The notes beneath the pieces were generated by a model. The model saw nothing but the letters and a program-made list of their open reading frames with translations, was not told the origin of the DNA and searched no databases. The translations under genes and the position numbers were made by a program. Shown one piece after another: positions 32,031 through 46,148 of a stretch of 64,000 nt of DNA. How positions within the stretch are numbered: position 1 is the first letter of the stretch; the number at the start of each line of letters is the position of its first letter. Source of the stretch: Quillaja saponaria (taxonomy: Eukaryota; Streptophyta; Magnoliopsida; Fabales; Quillajaceae); the NCBI GenBank assembly GCA_029379385.1, contig CM055611.1, positions 23,340,092 to 23,404,091 of the forward strand, written 5' to 3'.

Positions 32031-32841
32031 TTTTTATTTTTAAATAATTTTTTCTTCCTTTATGTTATAAAAAATTGATTTTTTAACAAATAATATTTAC
32101 CATAATAATTTTCTATTCGTCTATGACTGTGAAGTTAATTGGACAGAAGATGCCTGTAAGTACTAATTAAAATGATTTTGTAATTAAAAAGATTCAGTGA
32201 AGTAGATTTTGAAGTAAATTTCGAATCAAAGGATCAAAATTATAGTTTAACCTTAAAAAAACTAATAATTAAAAAATTGGTTGACATACCTTTTGCAGAC
32301 GAACATTTTCCATTTTTTCTGTCATGTTGACGAATAGAGTTTTCCATAGGGACAAAGCTGGATGCTCCTTATCGGGGTAGAGGAGATGGACATAGTAGGG
32401 CTAATACAGACACCAGGATTCCTGTCCTGGCAACATTTCAGCGTCATGTCCACTCCCACCTCTTGCAGATACTTCATCAACAGATAATATAGAGCAATCT
32501 AAACTCTTAAGGGCGATGCGCAGCAAGCTAAAACGAGAAAATGTTGTCAAATTTTTTTATAGGCGGAGGGAATAATCAGTTTTATGAAATTATAATATGG
32601 GCCTATGGCGTATCCCAGAGAAGGGCAACAAGTACAACACTGATTGACCCGAAAGTACGTTTCATTATCTCACGGACTTGACTCAAACTGAAGTACAACA
32701 GAAAGGATAGACTATAACTCTGCCACATATATCTTAGGAAGTGCTGAACTTAGAACAGAGACTTCAGTCTCCACAAGGAACTGCTGGAGGGTCAACTCCA
32801 TGACAGAAAATAGCTCCTTGTGTATCACTATGGGGCAGTTC
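32031..32841. other. Spacer and NUP50 3' untranslated region
   Basis: From about 32,590 to 32,841 is likely the 3' untranslated region of NUP50 (minus). The stretch 32,320-32,510 is less AT-rich and has a plus-strand frame open for about 60 codons (IGTKLDAPYRGRGDGHSRAN) that I do not recognise. The rest is AT-rich. Confidence 0.4.
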
Positions 32842-34121
32842 TCAATCACCAGAAGCCTCAGGAGAATTTTCTGGAGTCTTCTGAGCTGTAGATGTCTTAT
32901 CTTTATGTGCCACAACAGTAGCTCGAAACTCCTCCATAATGGAATTATCCTTGAACTTCAAAGCAAATGTGGATAGACCATCCTTTCCTTCACTGGCACT
33001 ATTAACGCAAGCAAAAGTAACACCTTTCTTGTCCATATTTGTGAGCTTCATGTCTGGGTAAAGACTTGCATTCAAAATCAACCTGTAATTTCCCCGAGCC
33101 CTCATAAGAAGTCTGGCTCTGTCAGTCCCAGTTGCAGTGACATTAACCTTCAGTTCTCCCTTTCCTCGTTCCTTCCAGCCTCCATCAACATATTCAAACA
33201 AAACAGAATCAGCAGTAAAAACCACTGTCTCATTTTCTTCACCAGTCTCGACTGCAACCTCCTGCATTGTTGGTAAACCACTTCCCTCACTCTTAGAAAC
33301 AGTGGAGGCCCCTGAAGCAACAAAAATGGAGGAGTTTCCATTGGTAGGAAGAGTGAGACCAAAAGGCTTGTCACTTTTCAAGCCGAATATAGAACTAGAA
33401 CCGTTACCCAAGGAAGTCCCAAAGGAAAACCCAGATCCAGACAGACCTGTGAAGGCATTTTGGCTACTAGAAAGCTGTTGAAATGACTTTAAAGGGCCAC
33501 CTTCTGCAGTTTGCTCTTCAGTTGCAACTTTGTTTTCTTCATTATCCAAGTTTTCAGTTTTATCCCCATCCTTGGTTTGTTCATTATCTGTCTCAGTTTT
33601 GTTTGCCTCACTGGGATTATCACTATCCTTATCTGCAGCATCCTCCTTATGTGCAGTGTTTGTGGGATCCTCTTTCTCCAGAGAATCCTCCTTATCTCCA
33701 GTAGATTTATCCTCTACCTCATCAGTTTTGCTCTCAGACTGCTTTGTATTCTCATCTTTAGCTTTTTCAGCATCTTTGGTTTTATCATCACTATCATTTA
33801 CATCATCGGACACTTTATCCTCTGCATCCCCTGCGGGGTGTACTTCAGTAGTAAACTCCAGCAGCGTCTGCACTAGGTTCAGTAGGAGCCACCAAACGAA
33901 TCCCAGCAAAAGGATTGGAAGAGGGGGTTGAATTTGTCTGTTGGCGACGAACTTTGACAATTTTCCTTGTAGCCAGGACCTCATCACTGGCCCTCTTGAA
34001 AGTTCCAGCATCTTGCTCGGAGGAATCTTCATCGTCATCAAGACCTGGATTATCTCGTGAGATCTCCCTTCCAGCTGCCCTCTTCTTTGAAGATGGAACA
34101 GCTGTTTTCAGCATCCACCAT
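32842..34121 (-). CDS. NUP50: Nucleoporin NUP50-like protein with RanBP1 domain
   Basis: Nuclear-basket nucleoporin that helps importin-alpha/beta cargo release through Ran. One coding exon. Order: N-terminal [20 protein letters not shown] (importin-alpha-binding Nup50 motif region), [20 protein letters not shown], a highly acidic/lysine-rich linker, FG-type spots ([18 protein letters not shown]), a RanBP1 domain ([20 protein letters not shown] to KGVTFACVN) and a short tail ending PEASGD. The natural start is probably MVDAEN at 34,121-34,119. Two +1 insertions break the frame: an A at about 34,103 between MVDAEN and AVPSSKKR, and a G at 33,858-33,859 before FTTEVHPAG. Without them the frame is exactly 426 codons (425 aa), normal for the family. 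I regard both as probable sequence errors. Confidence 0.87.
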
Positions 34122-35285
34122 TGAAGATTTGAATTTGGGAGCTTCTGTCTCAACAAGTTGGCAGAAACTGATATCTGCAGTCATTAGACTTTTTAAATTT
34201 TTTCACTTTACATAGAGGACTGGAAAACAATGTATAAGAAGCCATGTCCAACGGTTTGTTATTCAATTAATAATAAGAGGAAGAAAACTGGACAAAAGGT
34301 TAGAAGCTTATTGAATTCACACAGCCTGCAAAAAAAGGAAACTAATGAACAAAGCAATAGCAGGAAGACACCTTAGTAATGGCCATACGGAATATTCTCT
34401 AGATCCAGGGTAAAAAAAGCTTGTTGTCCCTTTGGATACAAAAGCAAACTCCCAGAAAGATCCGTACTTTTCAAATTAGGTGCACATGAATTACTCCAGA
34501 CTCTGATATATAAACTATAAACACACAACATTATGGCACGGTAAATACATGAACACAACCTCCTAATACACCTACCATATTTTAGTAGTTAGCAATGTAG
34601 CCAAAACTGGCTGTAGAAGCAAATAATTTTAGATAGAAAAATCATCTTGCACCAACCGATAATCTATAGATGCTGGCCCCTACAAGATTGAAAATCTTTG
34701 ATGGGCATTGTATCTATCTATATGATGATTCACCCACCACCTGAACTACTATAATATATAAGTTCAAACATAAAGAAGCACCAAAATTCTGTTCTTCTAC
34801 ATAAACACGTTTTCAATCAATAAAACAAAACAGATAGTTCAACAAGTTCACTGATAACTGTAGCACAATAATAAATAAATAATAAATAAAATTACTGATA
34901 AATAGATGAATCTACCCCCAACAGAGTGATTGATTGCCTAACACAAAAAATTAGACTTGAACAATATTCTCAATACTATAGAGCTGAAAAATAACTAACA
35001 CACTGCACAGATTCATAGAACTAGTATCAGTGTTGTTTTTCTATTACTTACTTGAAACAAATTTACCAGAATATGCTAATCCCCTGCGATTTTCGAAATG
35101 GAATTATCGTCCGCAACCGTGGTAAGGTTGCGTAACGGAAAAATCAAACTTCCGAGAAAGAATCAAAAGAAATTCACATACCTGATTTGATGGGTACCGG
35201 AGAAGAATAACCTAATGTCAGAATCGCCGGGAAAATTAGAGAGATCGAGATAATGAGGTGACTGCGACGCCGCTGTTTTAGTTTT
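34122..35285 (-). other. NUP50 5' leader with a probable ~1-kb leader intron
   Basis: On the minus strand a leader exon ending CAAATCAG|GTATGT (donor at 35,181-35,180) and an acceptor CTGCAG|ATATC (34,176-34,175) would define a leader intron of 1,007 bp ending 53 bases before the ATG. Leader introns are common in this gene family. This is inference from splice-site quality only. Confidence 0.45.
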
Positions 35286-37859
35286 TGCTATGTGCCATTT
35301 CCAAAGGGCTTGTCATTTGTGTTATTGAGCACGTGTTTCTTTTCCTTTTTCTTCTTTTCGGCGAAGCGAGATGGGCTCTATGCAATTGGGCGAAACGTTC
35401 ATTTACCATGGCCCAATACTTATCAGACGAAACTTTCTTTTTCCTAATTCACGAGAAAACAAATTTAACAGAATAATTATTTTGCGGAAGATAAGATATC
35501 CTCGTTACAACAAAATAATTTATAGAAATATTATTTTCAATTTTTCTCAAAAAGTTTTAAGTCATGAATAAAATATATGTTCTTAATCATTAAACTAATT
35601 CTCTTAATTTTTTTTTTTTTTTGCGCTAAAATTTTTGAATTAGTAACAAATTATTTTTTGTCACATATTGTTGTATATGGAACATTTCTTTTTTTCTTTT
35701 TTCCCTTATCTTTTGCAGTTAAAATCAAAGAATAGAAAAATACAAAAACATAGCCTAGAAAATGATTTTAAAAGAATAGTTTTATCACCTAAAAATTGAG
35801 CCAAATGCTCACAGTGAGTTTGAGGTGGGAAAAGGATGCCAAGTAGCATTGTCAAAAGCGACATTAAATAGAAATCAATACTTATTGCCGATGCCATGTA
35901 AAGTATACAGTTTTACTTTTTAATATTATACTTATACAAGATAATCCAAATTTCACTAGCAAAAGAAATATAACCTACAATGAATTTAACTTGACTCCCA
36001 AATTATTCTTTTCAATTTAAGTTATATGACGTTCTCACAATATACAATCCCTTCTACTTTTTACTAATTGTTTTAAAAATCCGAGGGTGCAAGAGACGCC
36101 ATGATCACGTCATTTAGATTGACATAAATCAAAACTACCAAATTATTTCATCCCCAAAGAATCGACCCTATCTGGATTGTATAATTTGCTAAGAAATTTG
36201 CAGGTATTTTGTATACATTTTTCTTCTTTTTTGGTGGGGGAAGCAGTTCATGTAATCCTGCAACTTGTATCTTCAGTAAAGAGAAACAAGCTGTAGGGCG
36301 AAAATAAAAATAAATTCTGTATTAGTGCATGTTTGCTGTCCAAGGTAAAATATCAAAGATTTCCCAAAACAAAACAGAAAAATGATATTCTCTAAAATTT
36401 CAACAGGCCACCATCACAAGTTCAACTTTTTTCCACATTCACAATGGCACAAGAAAACTGAGGTAAAAGGCCTCAAAGAATATGCTAAACATCTATTGAA
36501 AAGGTAACTATCTGAACCTAAGGAACTTTGTTCTATTACGTGTCCAAATACAAAAAGCGTGCGCTTGAGCCACAACACCAGGAAACAACAACAACGGGTC
36601 CCTATAATCACCTCATGCTAGCCTCCTCGGGAAAACCTGGGATTAGGAAAATCAAGAAAAAGAGAATTATGAAGCATCAGGAAATGATAAAAAATTATTG
36701 CAACTTTATTTGAAAGTAATCACTACATATAAAACCATGCCAAATGTAAAATAATCCATAAACATGTAGATCATGTGAATTAAAGTAAAATAAGGAATGC
36801 CAAAAGAAAAGGGCACGGATTCAGTTGTGCCTATCTGAAATGGTGGTCAAGAATGGATCATTAAATGACATATTGAGTTTCTTTATTAGGAAATCAACCA
36901 AAATCAGTCCCATCAACACTATTAGAAGAAAGTAATATTTATTTTAAAAGACTTGCATCCTTGAGTTCTAACAAATTTGCATAATTTTCTTTACCCCTAA
37001 CCTTAAATAAGAGTCCACACAGCTGGAACCGACTGCCTGAAGCGGACCTAGTGATGTGGTGTAAGCACTGCCACCAGAGAAGAAAAAATAAGAATTGCCA
37101 AGCCATGATAGATCCACCAAGATTAAAATGGCAGGAAGGGCATGCAGGGTGTAGAGGCAGATTCATATCCCACGTGATGCTAAGAGTAGACCATACGAGT
37201 TACAATTTATAAAACAAAGCATGTTTAGAAGAGAAGAAGCAAAAATATAAATACCTTTTTCTCTAAAACAATGAGGAGAAAAAAGTCATGGTATATCAAG
37301 TTCAAGTGTAAAGTGATCTCCAAATAATTGGCTGTTATGAATCACTAAAAGTCAAAATAACATTAAATTACTAATAAATGCAAATGTACTAGTTTAGTGT
37401 TCAAGGAGAAAAACACTTTCAACAGAAACAAGTTTATAAGAACACAAAAGGCATGATTTTCAAAAGCAAGTTTGTTACAATTTACAGAATGGGAATGGTC
37501 AGAATCAAATACGTCAATATGTTTTTATGCAAGCACAGGTACTGTTAGCAACTGAATGTTAAGGAGTCCACACAGAGTTCTCCTCTAATTCATGGACATT
37601 TAAGCCTAAGTGACTTGATTAGTGATACAAATAGTAGAAGTACTAATGAAACCAATTATAAAGTAAGATGTGAACAAAAAGAGAAGCAACGAACTAGAAT
37701 TAGTACTAGTGATAGAGATGTAGATATAGTAGTATCAGTGGTATCAGTAGGACTAGTGAAAACAGCAAGTTGTCAAATGCAAGTTAGAAATGCCATGTCA
37801 GAAACAATTAATCACCAGAAACAAAATTTGGATTTTCACACTGGCCCAACCAATTGCTT
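35286..37859. other. Spacer between NUP50 promoter and coatomer beta' 3' end
   Basis: 35,286-36,100 is AT-rich promoter-side DNA. 36,400-37,860 is less AT-rich and probably includes the 3' untranslated region of the coatomer gene. A minus-strand frame at 36,939-37,166 (LHPACPSCHFNLGG) has no recognisable family. No other coding signal seen. Confidence 0.45.
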
Positions 37860-40800
37860 TTAGGCTGACGGGGTTCCTTCATTATTCGTACCCCACTCTT
37901 CGTCAGCCTCGTTACCGTTAACGAGTACCGCACCATCTGTAGAATCAGCATCCACCACGACTCCCTCCTCTTGGCTCTCTTCCTCTCCATTCTGTTCCTC
38001 TGTATTTTGTTCATCTCCATATTGTTCAGTCAACTGTACCCAAAAAAAAAAAAATCCACTTAAAATAACAGTCCACCAACAATAAGCTAATCATAAAATA
38101 TTTTAACTTGAATAGTAAATAAATTAAACCAGTAAACTGGTTAGCATTTCAAACAACAAGTACTTGTCTCTTTCCATATTTGGTACACAAATTCAACAGG
38201 GGTGATGTTCTTCTTGAGGTAGCCTTGGATGGCCAGTAAAAAGAACAACTACACCAATATTACTTGTGGCAAAATCCCCAACAAACAAATTTTCAAGCAA
38301 CCTGGAACACTAAAAAGCATATAAATGAAGCACACCTCGTGATTTGACTCTCCATTTTCAAGAGGTTCCTCATCCTCAACCTGCATGTTTTTGAAAGCTT
38401 CAACAAGGGTTATGTGTGGCTTATCAGCATGGACTATGTACTCCTCTGCAGGAGGATAAACACCCCTAAAAGAATTACAAAAAAAAATACAGAAGTTAGT
38501 GAACATCATTAATTTCAGATGTCATCTACGCAAACAGTAATAAATTTATAACCAAGTGATCAGATTTCAACCTCAGGCATTAAGTTATTGAACATTGTAG
38601 GCTAATATAGACACCAAAATTCCTGAACTCCCAACACTCTAACCTTGTTTCTGTAGCTTTAGATTCAACACCAAGAGCAAGTTGCCAATCCTCAAACAAA
38701 TTAGGATACTCTTCAGGATCAGCCAAAGATTCAGCTGCTTTTGGATTGACCTGAATAAACAAAATACATGAAAGATCTACAACCTGAAATCTATGGTAGA
38801 TATCGTACAAGACTTCTAGAGCACTTAAACCTAACTTTTCGAGTGTCAAAAAGCTCTAGCCACATGCACCACACAAAATCAGGGAGCTTCAATCTTCGTA
38901 ATATGAAACATGTAGCTAGCTATGTTACCTTACTGAGGTCTTTTCTCCAAATTGCAACTATCTCAGAGACCTTGCTTGGAAGATAAGATCGTGCCATTAA
39001 AGCTGCCTCAGGAATCCGATTGCTGCACAAAAAAATGATTCGTTATCCGCAACCGCAGTCACATAAATTTGTGCTCTCTTTTGCCAAGTAATTTTGTAAG
39101 GAGAAAAGAGAAGGGGATGTAAAAATTACCTTTCCACCAACAGTTGGAGGCAATCTTCTAGTTTACCCAACATGAATAAACAAAGGAAAGCAACATTATT
39201 CTTCCCTTGGTCTTTAGCAAGGGTTGCAAGATTTGATATCCCTTCTGCATCTCCTAAAGAAGAATATAGCAGTAACAGCCCACTCAAGTCCATTGCATGC
39301 TTTAAGCATTCCTCAGCCATTTCTAACTGTAAGAACAGAACAAACAGTAGGCAGTAATTTAACAGGTGAAATATCTTAATAAGAATTATGTTCAGAAGTG
39401 ATACTTAGGTGAACAATGCAGCGACATGAATAAAGTAATTTTTAGAGATCCTAATCAAATTAGAATATATACAAGCTAACAATGCCCAAAGCATCTGATG
39501 CAAGTTCTTATGAGCCAAATCCCAATCCAAGAATGCTGTTTCAAACAGTGCAGCTTTTCATCCCCAATAAGCACATTAAGAAGGTTTTCAACTATAGCTT
39601 TAAGAATGCAGATATTCAATCATACAGAAATGATCACATTCTTCACCACATCATCCTACTATTCATATTTGCAAACTAGAGATACAGACACAATTACTGT
39701 GATTCGTGTTGGTGTTAATAAGATCAGATAAGAAAGCTTCTCAAGGTAATACAACACCTTTCCAGTAGACATAGCTAATTCTCCTAACTGCTTCCATTTG
39801 GTCTCACTCTCTGCTTCTGTAGCAATGTTCTGCAAAAGGAATATGAACACTATTCAGGATAAATTTGACCCTGTAGAACTTAGACTTCAAAGGAGATAGA
39901 ACCTTTTGATACTCGAGTTCATTAAATGTTGTAATATCCTGCGCATGTATAAAGCATGTTAACTTACCTTTGCAACCTCTAATCTACCAAGCTGTATGGC
40001 TAGGTCAAATCTGTAATCGGGGTCAGTGGCCACTTCAAGAGCATCTTCTATCATCCCTCGTGATTCCAGGAAATGAGCCACACTACCAATTAAAGCAACT
40101 TCACAATTAGGTTCAAGAAATCTCAATAAATTGTGTAAGTTCCAAACTCGCACTACGTAAGTGATAAGCAACAAATGCTAGACACTGGTCAATTGTAGAT
40201 GTTATGTCTATCACAACATAACAAAGGTTCCTGAGTGATCCACAAATATTCATTTCCAATTTCCAGCAAGTAGAAATGATGCCTTGTGGAAACCATTGAC
40301 TAAATGGAATATATTTAGGGGGGAAAGGGATCAAGATGAAATTGCAGAAAGGAACTGTACATAAACCAAAATTAAGCATCCTGAATATATTTCCTTCAAA
40401 ATGAATGGAAAATAATCATCTCTCTTGACATCAAAGGTAATTAATACCTATTATGGTGCTCTTTAGGAATTGAAGGTAGAACTTCATTGGCCCTTTCAAA
40501 GTCACCGCGCATTACAAGAGTCTTGTACTCAATTAAGCTAAGAAGCAACGTGTATCCTATAACACTGCAAGACATAAAATGAAGTTAAATAAAGATTAAA
40601 TAATGCAGCCCTCTGACTTTAAAAAACAGAAATCCAAGTTCAACTTACTTGAACTCTTTGTCTATCAAATACACCCGACTTTGACTAGCAAGATATCCCA
40701 ACAAGTACATAGGGCGGTCCAAATGAAACATTGTGGTTACCTAAGATCATGAATCAAGAAGCTTCATCACATCCATTAATTAAGTCAGAGTCTCAGAGTT

Positions 40801-43800
40801 TATAAAATATATGATTAAAAGAAAAACCAAGATGGATAATAGTCGATACCTCACCACCAACACAGTAATTAAGTCTCCAGGAGGAGTTGTTATAAATGAA
40901 ACAATCCCCAACCCAGATACCAGTCCTGACACGTTCATTTGTTTCATGAAGAAGCTCAAAGGCATCCTCTACACCTTGTTCATCTACAGGTCTTCCACTA
41001 TCCAGATAGGAGGAAACTACATCGCGCTGAACATAAAAAACAAGTTTACAATGTATTACACCAAGTGTACACAGAATAACTGGCTAAGTCTAGGAGGAAA
41101 TTAGTGTCCTAAAGACAAGATGGTTAAGCTGATCAGAATCCTTACATTGTATTTCAGAATGTAGAAGGATGTATCACTAGCAATGGTCACTAGATCGCCA
41201 CTATCAGCCCAGTAGAGGCTCTGACACACGAAAAGGAATAAATAAAACAAATAGTAGGAAGCAATAAAGCTGACAACAGGATGGCAAGGAAAGGAGTTTA
41301 TCAAGGTAAGTGATAGTCTTACTTTCACATTAACATCAATGCGACGGATCAACCTGCATTCAACCCAATCATAGAAACAGATAAAATCATTTGAGCACAT
41401 TGCCAATAAAGTGCCTCCAAATATTCTCTCAGCTGAAAAGGTGGGTCGAACACTCCTCTTCTCCTGAAAAGCAAACAGCATTTAAAACTCAATCCACAAA
41501 TTCCAAACAGATCCTTTCGTTAACAGTTCTAACTGCGACCATGTTTTCTGAAAACTTCCAAGGACTACAACTAAGACACATGATTAAATAATGTAATGAT
41601 TGAAGATACAGAGATAAGATTTAATCACTGGCACTGGAAATGCCTAAAGGTATGATGACTGGCAATAGAATAAGTCTAGTGACGGCCCATCAAAAGGTTC
41701 ACGCATAATGGTTTTTTAACAGGAATCAGAATGCCATCATAATTTCATTTAGACTGGGTTCATCATAGATGAATAAAGAGGAACCTGGTTTCTTAATGTA
41801 AGTTAGCAAATATTAGTTTGCTTCTAACGTCTCTTTCACCATACAGATTCACACAACAAAGATTTAACAGCAGACACAAACCTGGAAAGTTTTACTGAAA
41901 ATCTTAATCTTTGATGTGCTTTCTCTAACAGCATATTCTCCTTCAGTGGACCAAACAAATTCCAATGCTGAACCAAATGACCTGTTTCTCCATGCCAATG
42001 CTGTGTAAATAATATATTCACCATCTCCACAGACAACGACAAACCTCCCATTCGGGTTGTGCTTTAAGCTCTGAAAACAAAATGGTAAATTACTAGAAGT
42101 CAACCACTGCAAGTACACTGGGACAAGCCAAATTGTAATAAAATCAAGTCTGACTGTCATTATTTATAGTAAACATCTAAAATAAACTGATAAAGTAAAC
42201 AATAACTAGACCACAATTATCACTACTTAGATCTTATACCAAACTCTCAATGACAAAAAGAGCTGATAACCAAATTTTAGTACTATGAAATGAACAGATG
42301 ACCCACTTCTGACATGCAAAAGGTTAGAAAATCACACAGCCACAAGAAACATTTAAGTAAAAACTGTGATAGCAATAAGATAAGACAGGATAAGGCTATA
42401 TTGTAAACTCACAATATAGTATGTATCTACGTGTAACATATACAATGGTAATTTACCCAGCAAGGAATGCAAATTAACAGGGTAAATTTACTATGAACCA
42501 GAATGATGTACTCACTTGTGGGTAAAGATCACAGGTTCCCAATTCCTTAACGGCCAAAGGCAATCGTTCACCATCAGCAACCTAAGAAGCAGAAAGTACT
42601 TGTATGTCACCATAGGAAAAAAAAATAAAAAAACTTTCAGATCATGCTCATGTATCATGCAGCAACAATGTGATAAGTCTAAGAAAGCTCAAACCTCCAA
42701 ATCTGCTCCTACACTCTTTATGTTAACAGTTTGAATTTCATTATGCTTAGCCCATATAATCTTCCCACTGTTGTCCATGCTAGCTACAGGTTCTTCTCGA
42801 CCAAGTTTGACCATGATGGTTCCTTCATCATAACCAATCACAACCCTGTATGAAAAGAAAATAAATAGTTATGGTGATCACAGTCATAGAAACTGGCAAC
42901 AGAAGACATCATACAGTTTAAAAGGAAGATTCCATGTAGGAAATTCACCAAGATTATGTTATTTCTATTGCAGTAAACAACTTTAAAAGAGAAGTGAGTG
43001 GTGAGGGCATGCTCTTAGAATTATGAAATGCATAACTTGAACTTTTCCCACCAACACAAGTCTAATATCAAAGGAAAACAAATAACCAAATTTTTTGGGA
43101 CAAAAACATAAACAAAAAAAAGACTAACCGGCGTGAGCCTTTCATGTATCCAATAGCCCAAACTCTTTCAAGACCATAATTCAATGTATTCTCAAGCCTG
43201 CAAGTCAATCACAATGAGGATAAATAGATCTGCATAGACTCAATATGTACAATAAGCTTTTCATTCTAGGGAAAAATAATCATCAAACCAATTCTAAGAA
43301 TATTCGATATTGACCCAATTACTTCAAGCAGCAAAGAGAATATCATGAAGCTTACAAACTCAAAAGATGAATTAAAGCCTCAGTCAATCTGTGACAAGTT
43401 AACCAAAGTTGTAATATCCAATGACTACACCACTGAATTCTATTTTTAGACTAGTATCTAGAAAACCAATGGATTTACCCAAAAGTAAAGGCTCTACAAG
43501 AGAAAGATAGGAGCTAAATATATTCTAGTTAAAGTACTGTACATATTTTTCACATTAATTCAACATCAAAATCTAAAATCTACTATACCACATTAATGGT
43601 CCAGATTTAGTGGAAACATGAAAAGTCAAACATAAAAGGCATGGGGCAATTAGATTATTATAGATCAATCACACATTTGTAGAGCACAAATACTACCTAT
43701 ATGTTGTTGAATGCCAGATGCGTACTGTACCATCCTCAGAACCTGTGATGATTATCGGAAGTTCAGGATGAAAACATACTGCAGAGACGTTGTGCGTGTG

Positions 43801-46148
43801 ACCTTCTAGAGTCTGGACGCAACTCCTGGTCTGGTAGTCCCATACCTGCTCAGATATTTATATCCATTATTTCCAATTCATTATAAGTGTATACAGCAAA
43901 GAAAAAACAAAAACAAACTGGAGGCAAACCTTAGCAGTGTGATCATCAGAACCAGTGATTAGGTAAGGTTTATCACCACCTGTAAAGTAATCGACACAAT
44001 TTACTCCTTTTTGATGGGCATCCAATGTAAAATTGGGGTCAGGGGAGCCCAGATTCCAAATCTGAAAGAAAGGATAATTTCATTATTACAGTTAAATGGA
44101 TACAGCAAGAAACACAGGAAAAAGCTGCCAACAGAAAACACATTTATACCTTTATGGTCCGATCGAGAGAAGCACTAGCAAAGGTGTTGGTGTCTTTAGG
44201 ATTAAATGTCACTTGCATGACATAATGAGAATGTCCCTCAAATATCTGAGTACAAACCCAACCTTTCTCCCAATCCCAGAGCTTTATGAGCATGTCATCA
44301 GATGATGAAAGGACATACGGAAGGGTAGGATGAACTGCCACACACCTAATGTAATCTGTATGAGCCTCAAATACTCTAACCTTATCCATCGTATTGTAAT
44401 TATATACACGAATGCACATGTCATCTGCTCCCGCAACAACCCACTGCTTGCGTGCAATAAACTTGGCTGACCTAACTGCAAATGGATAAGGTACTTCAGT
44501 ACCCTAATTATCTTTACAGGACATAAAACTTCCAGCTATATCATCAGGCAGAGAAAATGAAATAGATAAAGCAAATAACAAATGTGTACCTGGCAACTCA
44601 GTGACCTCAAAGGATTTTGCCATTGTCTGCAATAGCATCAAAGGTAACCAAGTTAGCCACAATTGTTACGAGAGAATCTAGAAAGAAATTAAAATCTAAC
44701 AATTTTGAACCACAAATGCTTGCTAAGGAAGTTAAAGAAAATTTTGGTCTTTTACTGGAAAGTTAAGAGTGAGTATCACTTGTGCTATAAGCCACTAAAC
44801 CATGAACTACTTCAAAGAAAAAAGGGCCATAGTGAAGGCTGTACCATATATGGTGCAGTTTCAACCACAAGTACAGACACAAAAACCTTCTTAGGTTAAC
44901 TCCTGACCCTCAAAATCTTAACTTTGTTATTTTCTCAAACTCTAATGATGCATCTTATACAACTCAACAGAGAGACAAAGCTAAAATATAGGCACAACTG
45001 AGCTGCCATGCATAGGAGAGAATTTGAGCTTCTTCTCTACGTCCTAGACTGGTATAAGGTTCATTTGAGCTCTCATACTAATACAAGAAATTGAGGCAGG
45101 ATCAGTATCTATGGCTACATTTGAATTTTGCGATATTCAGTCATAAGTCATAACAATTTGCAGTTCAAACTTAACTTGTAAATACATAAAATTGACCAAA
45201 AAGAGAAGTACACTCCACAATCATATCTCGATTACAATATTCCCATACCTGAGACTGGTAGTTCCAGATACATACAGTTCCTGAATACAAACTCGCCAGT
45301 ATCCTGCAAACAAGTACGACACCACAGCATTCAGCAAAAATTTCCAATACATTATCTTCCTCATGCTAGGACTACTTCACAGTAAATATAAATTACAAAA
45401 ACTGCAGTTTCCAATGGGAAATAGTAGTATTCATGGCAGTGTTTCCATTTAACTATCCTAAACAGATGCCACCGTTGAGAAAATAATTCAAGATGGGGAG
45501 CAATTCATTTAGAAATTATGAATTGGCAGCAATTATTGGTTAACATTTTTAAAAAACATAGGGCATTTCCAAGAATGAATAGATTACCATGGTTCTGTTG
45601 GATGTAGATCCACAGATTTTACTCTTTCTGATCTTTGTGCAAGCTTTCTCTGATAGATAAATTACAATAACAAGTCAGTCACATAATTAGAAAGCTAAAA
45701 GTGGACAGTCTGCTTGGTTACTGAGAAATCACAGGTCGCAAATATCTAATCAATACTACATTTATATAAATGAGGTAAATCAATAATTTCTCAGCAGCCA
45801 AACAGCAAGATCAGATTTGTACATGGAAATTAAAATCATATAGCAACATAAAACAGTACCTTGATTTCGAGTCTGAGAGGCTGGAAATTCGCATAACAGA
45901 GAAGAAGAAAAAAAAAAGGAGTCAATTCACAATAAGACATGAGATCCCATAGAAATTGAAATCAGATAAACAAATTAACAAATTCAAACTCTTACAATTC
46001 TATTAACAGATAAAAAACAGCTTAAATTTCGAAATATTCATAGCTATTTAAAAAATATATCAAATCGAAGCAAATTCGCACCAGATCTAAGCTGTATTCG
46101 AATAATGAAGTGTTTTCAAAATAAGAGATCAAAGAAGAAACTCACCAT
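37860..46148 (-). CDS. COPB2: Coatomer subunit beta' (COPI coat)
   Basis: COPI coat subunit that binds KKxx/KxKxx cargo tails and shapes Golgi-to-ER vesicles. Twenty-four exons fit, from 46148-46146 (the ATG alone, ATG|GTGAGT) and 45880-45860 (PLRLEIK) through 44475-44150, the largest, to 38033-37860 (stop). They total 2,751 nt, 916 aa, with every intron phase matching and no interruption. Residues 1 to about 300 form the first WD40 propeller ([38 protein letters not shown]-type repeats). The second propeller runs to about 590 ([26 protein letters not shown]). Then comes an alpha-solenoid ([32 protein letters not shown]) and an acidic tail ending [13 protein letters not shown]. The KKxx-pocket residues recalled from yeast beta'-COP are present as R17, K19, R61, D100 and D119. 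Cytosolic and Golgi-associated; essential in other organisms. Confidence 0.95.

Noticed and set aside
33530..33931. Plus-strand Ser-rich frame.
   Set aside because: Antisense of the acidic linker of NUP50.
36939..37166. Possible extra minus-strand exon (LHPACPSCHFNLGG).
   Set aside because: No recognisable family, and the coatomer gene already has a complete, family-typical C-terminus at 37,860.
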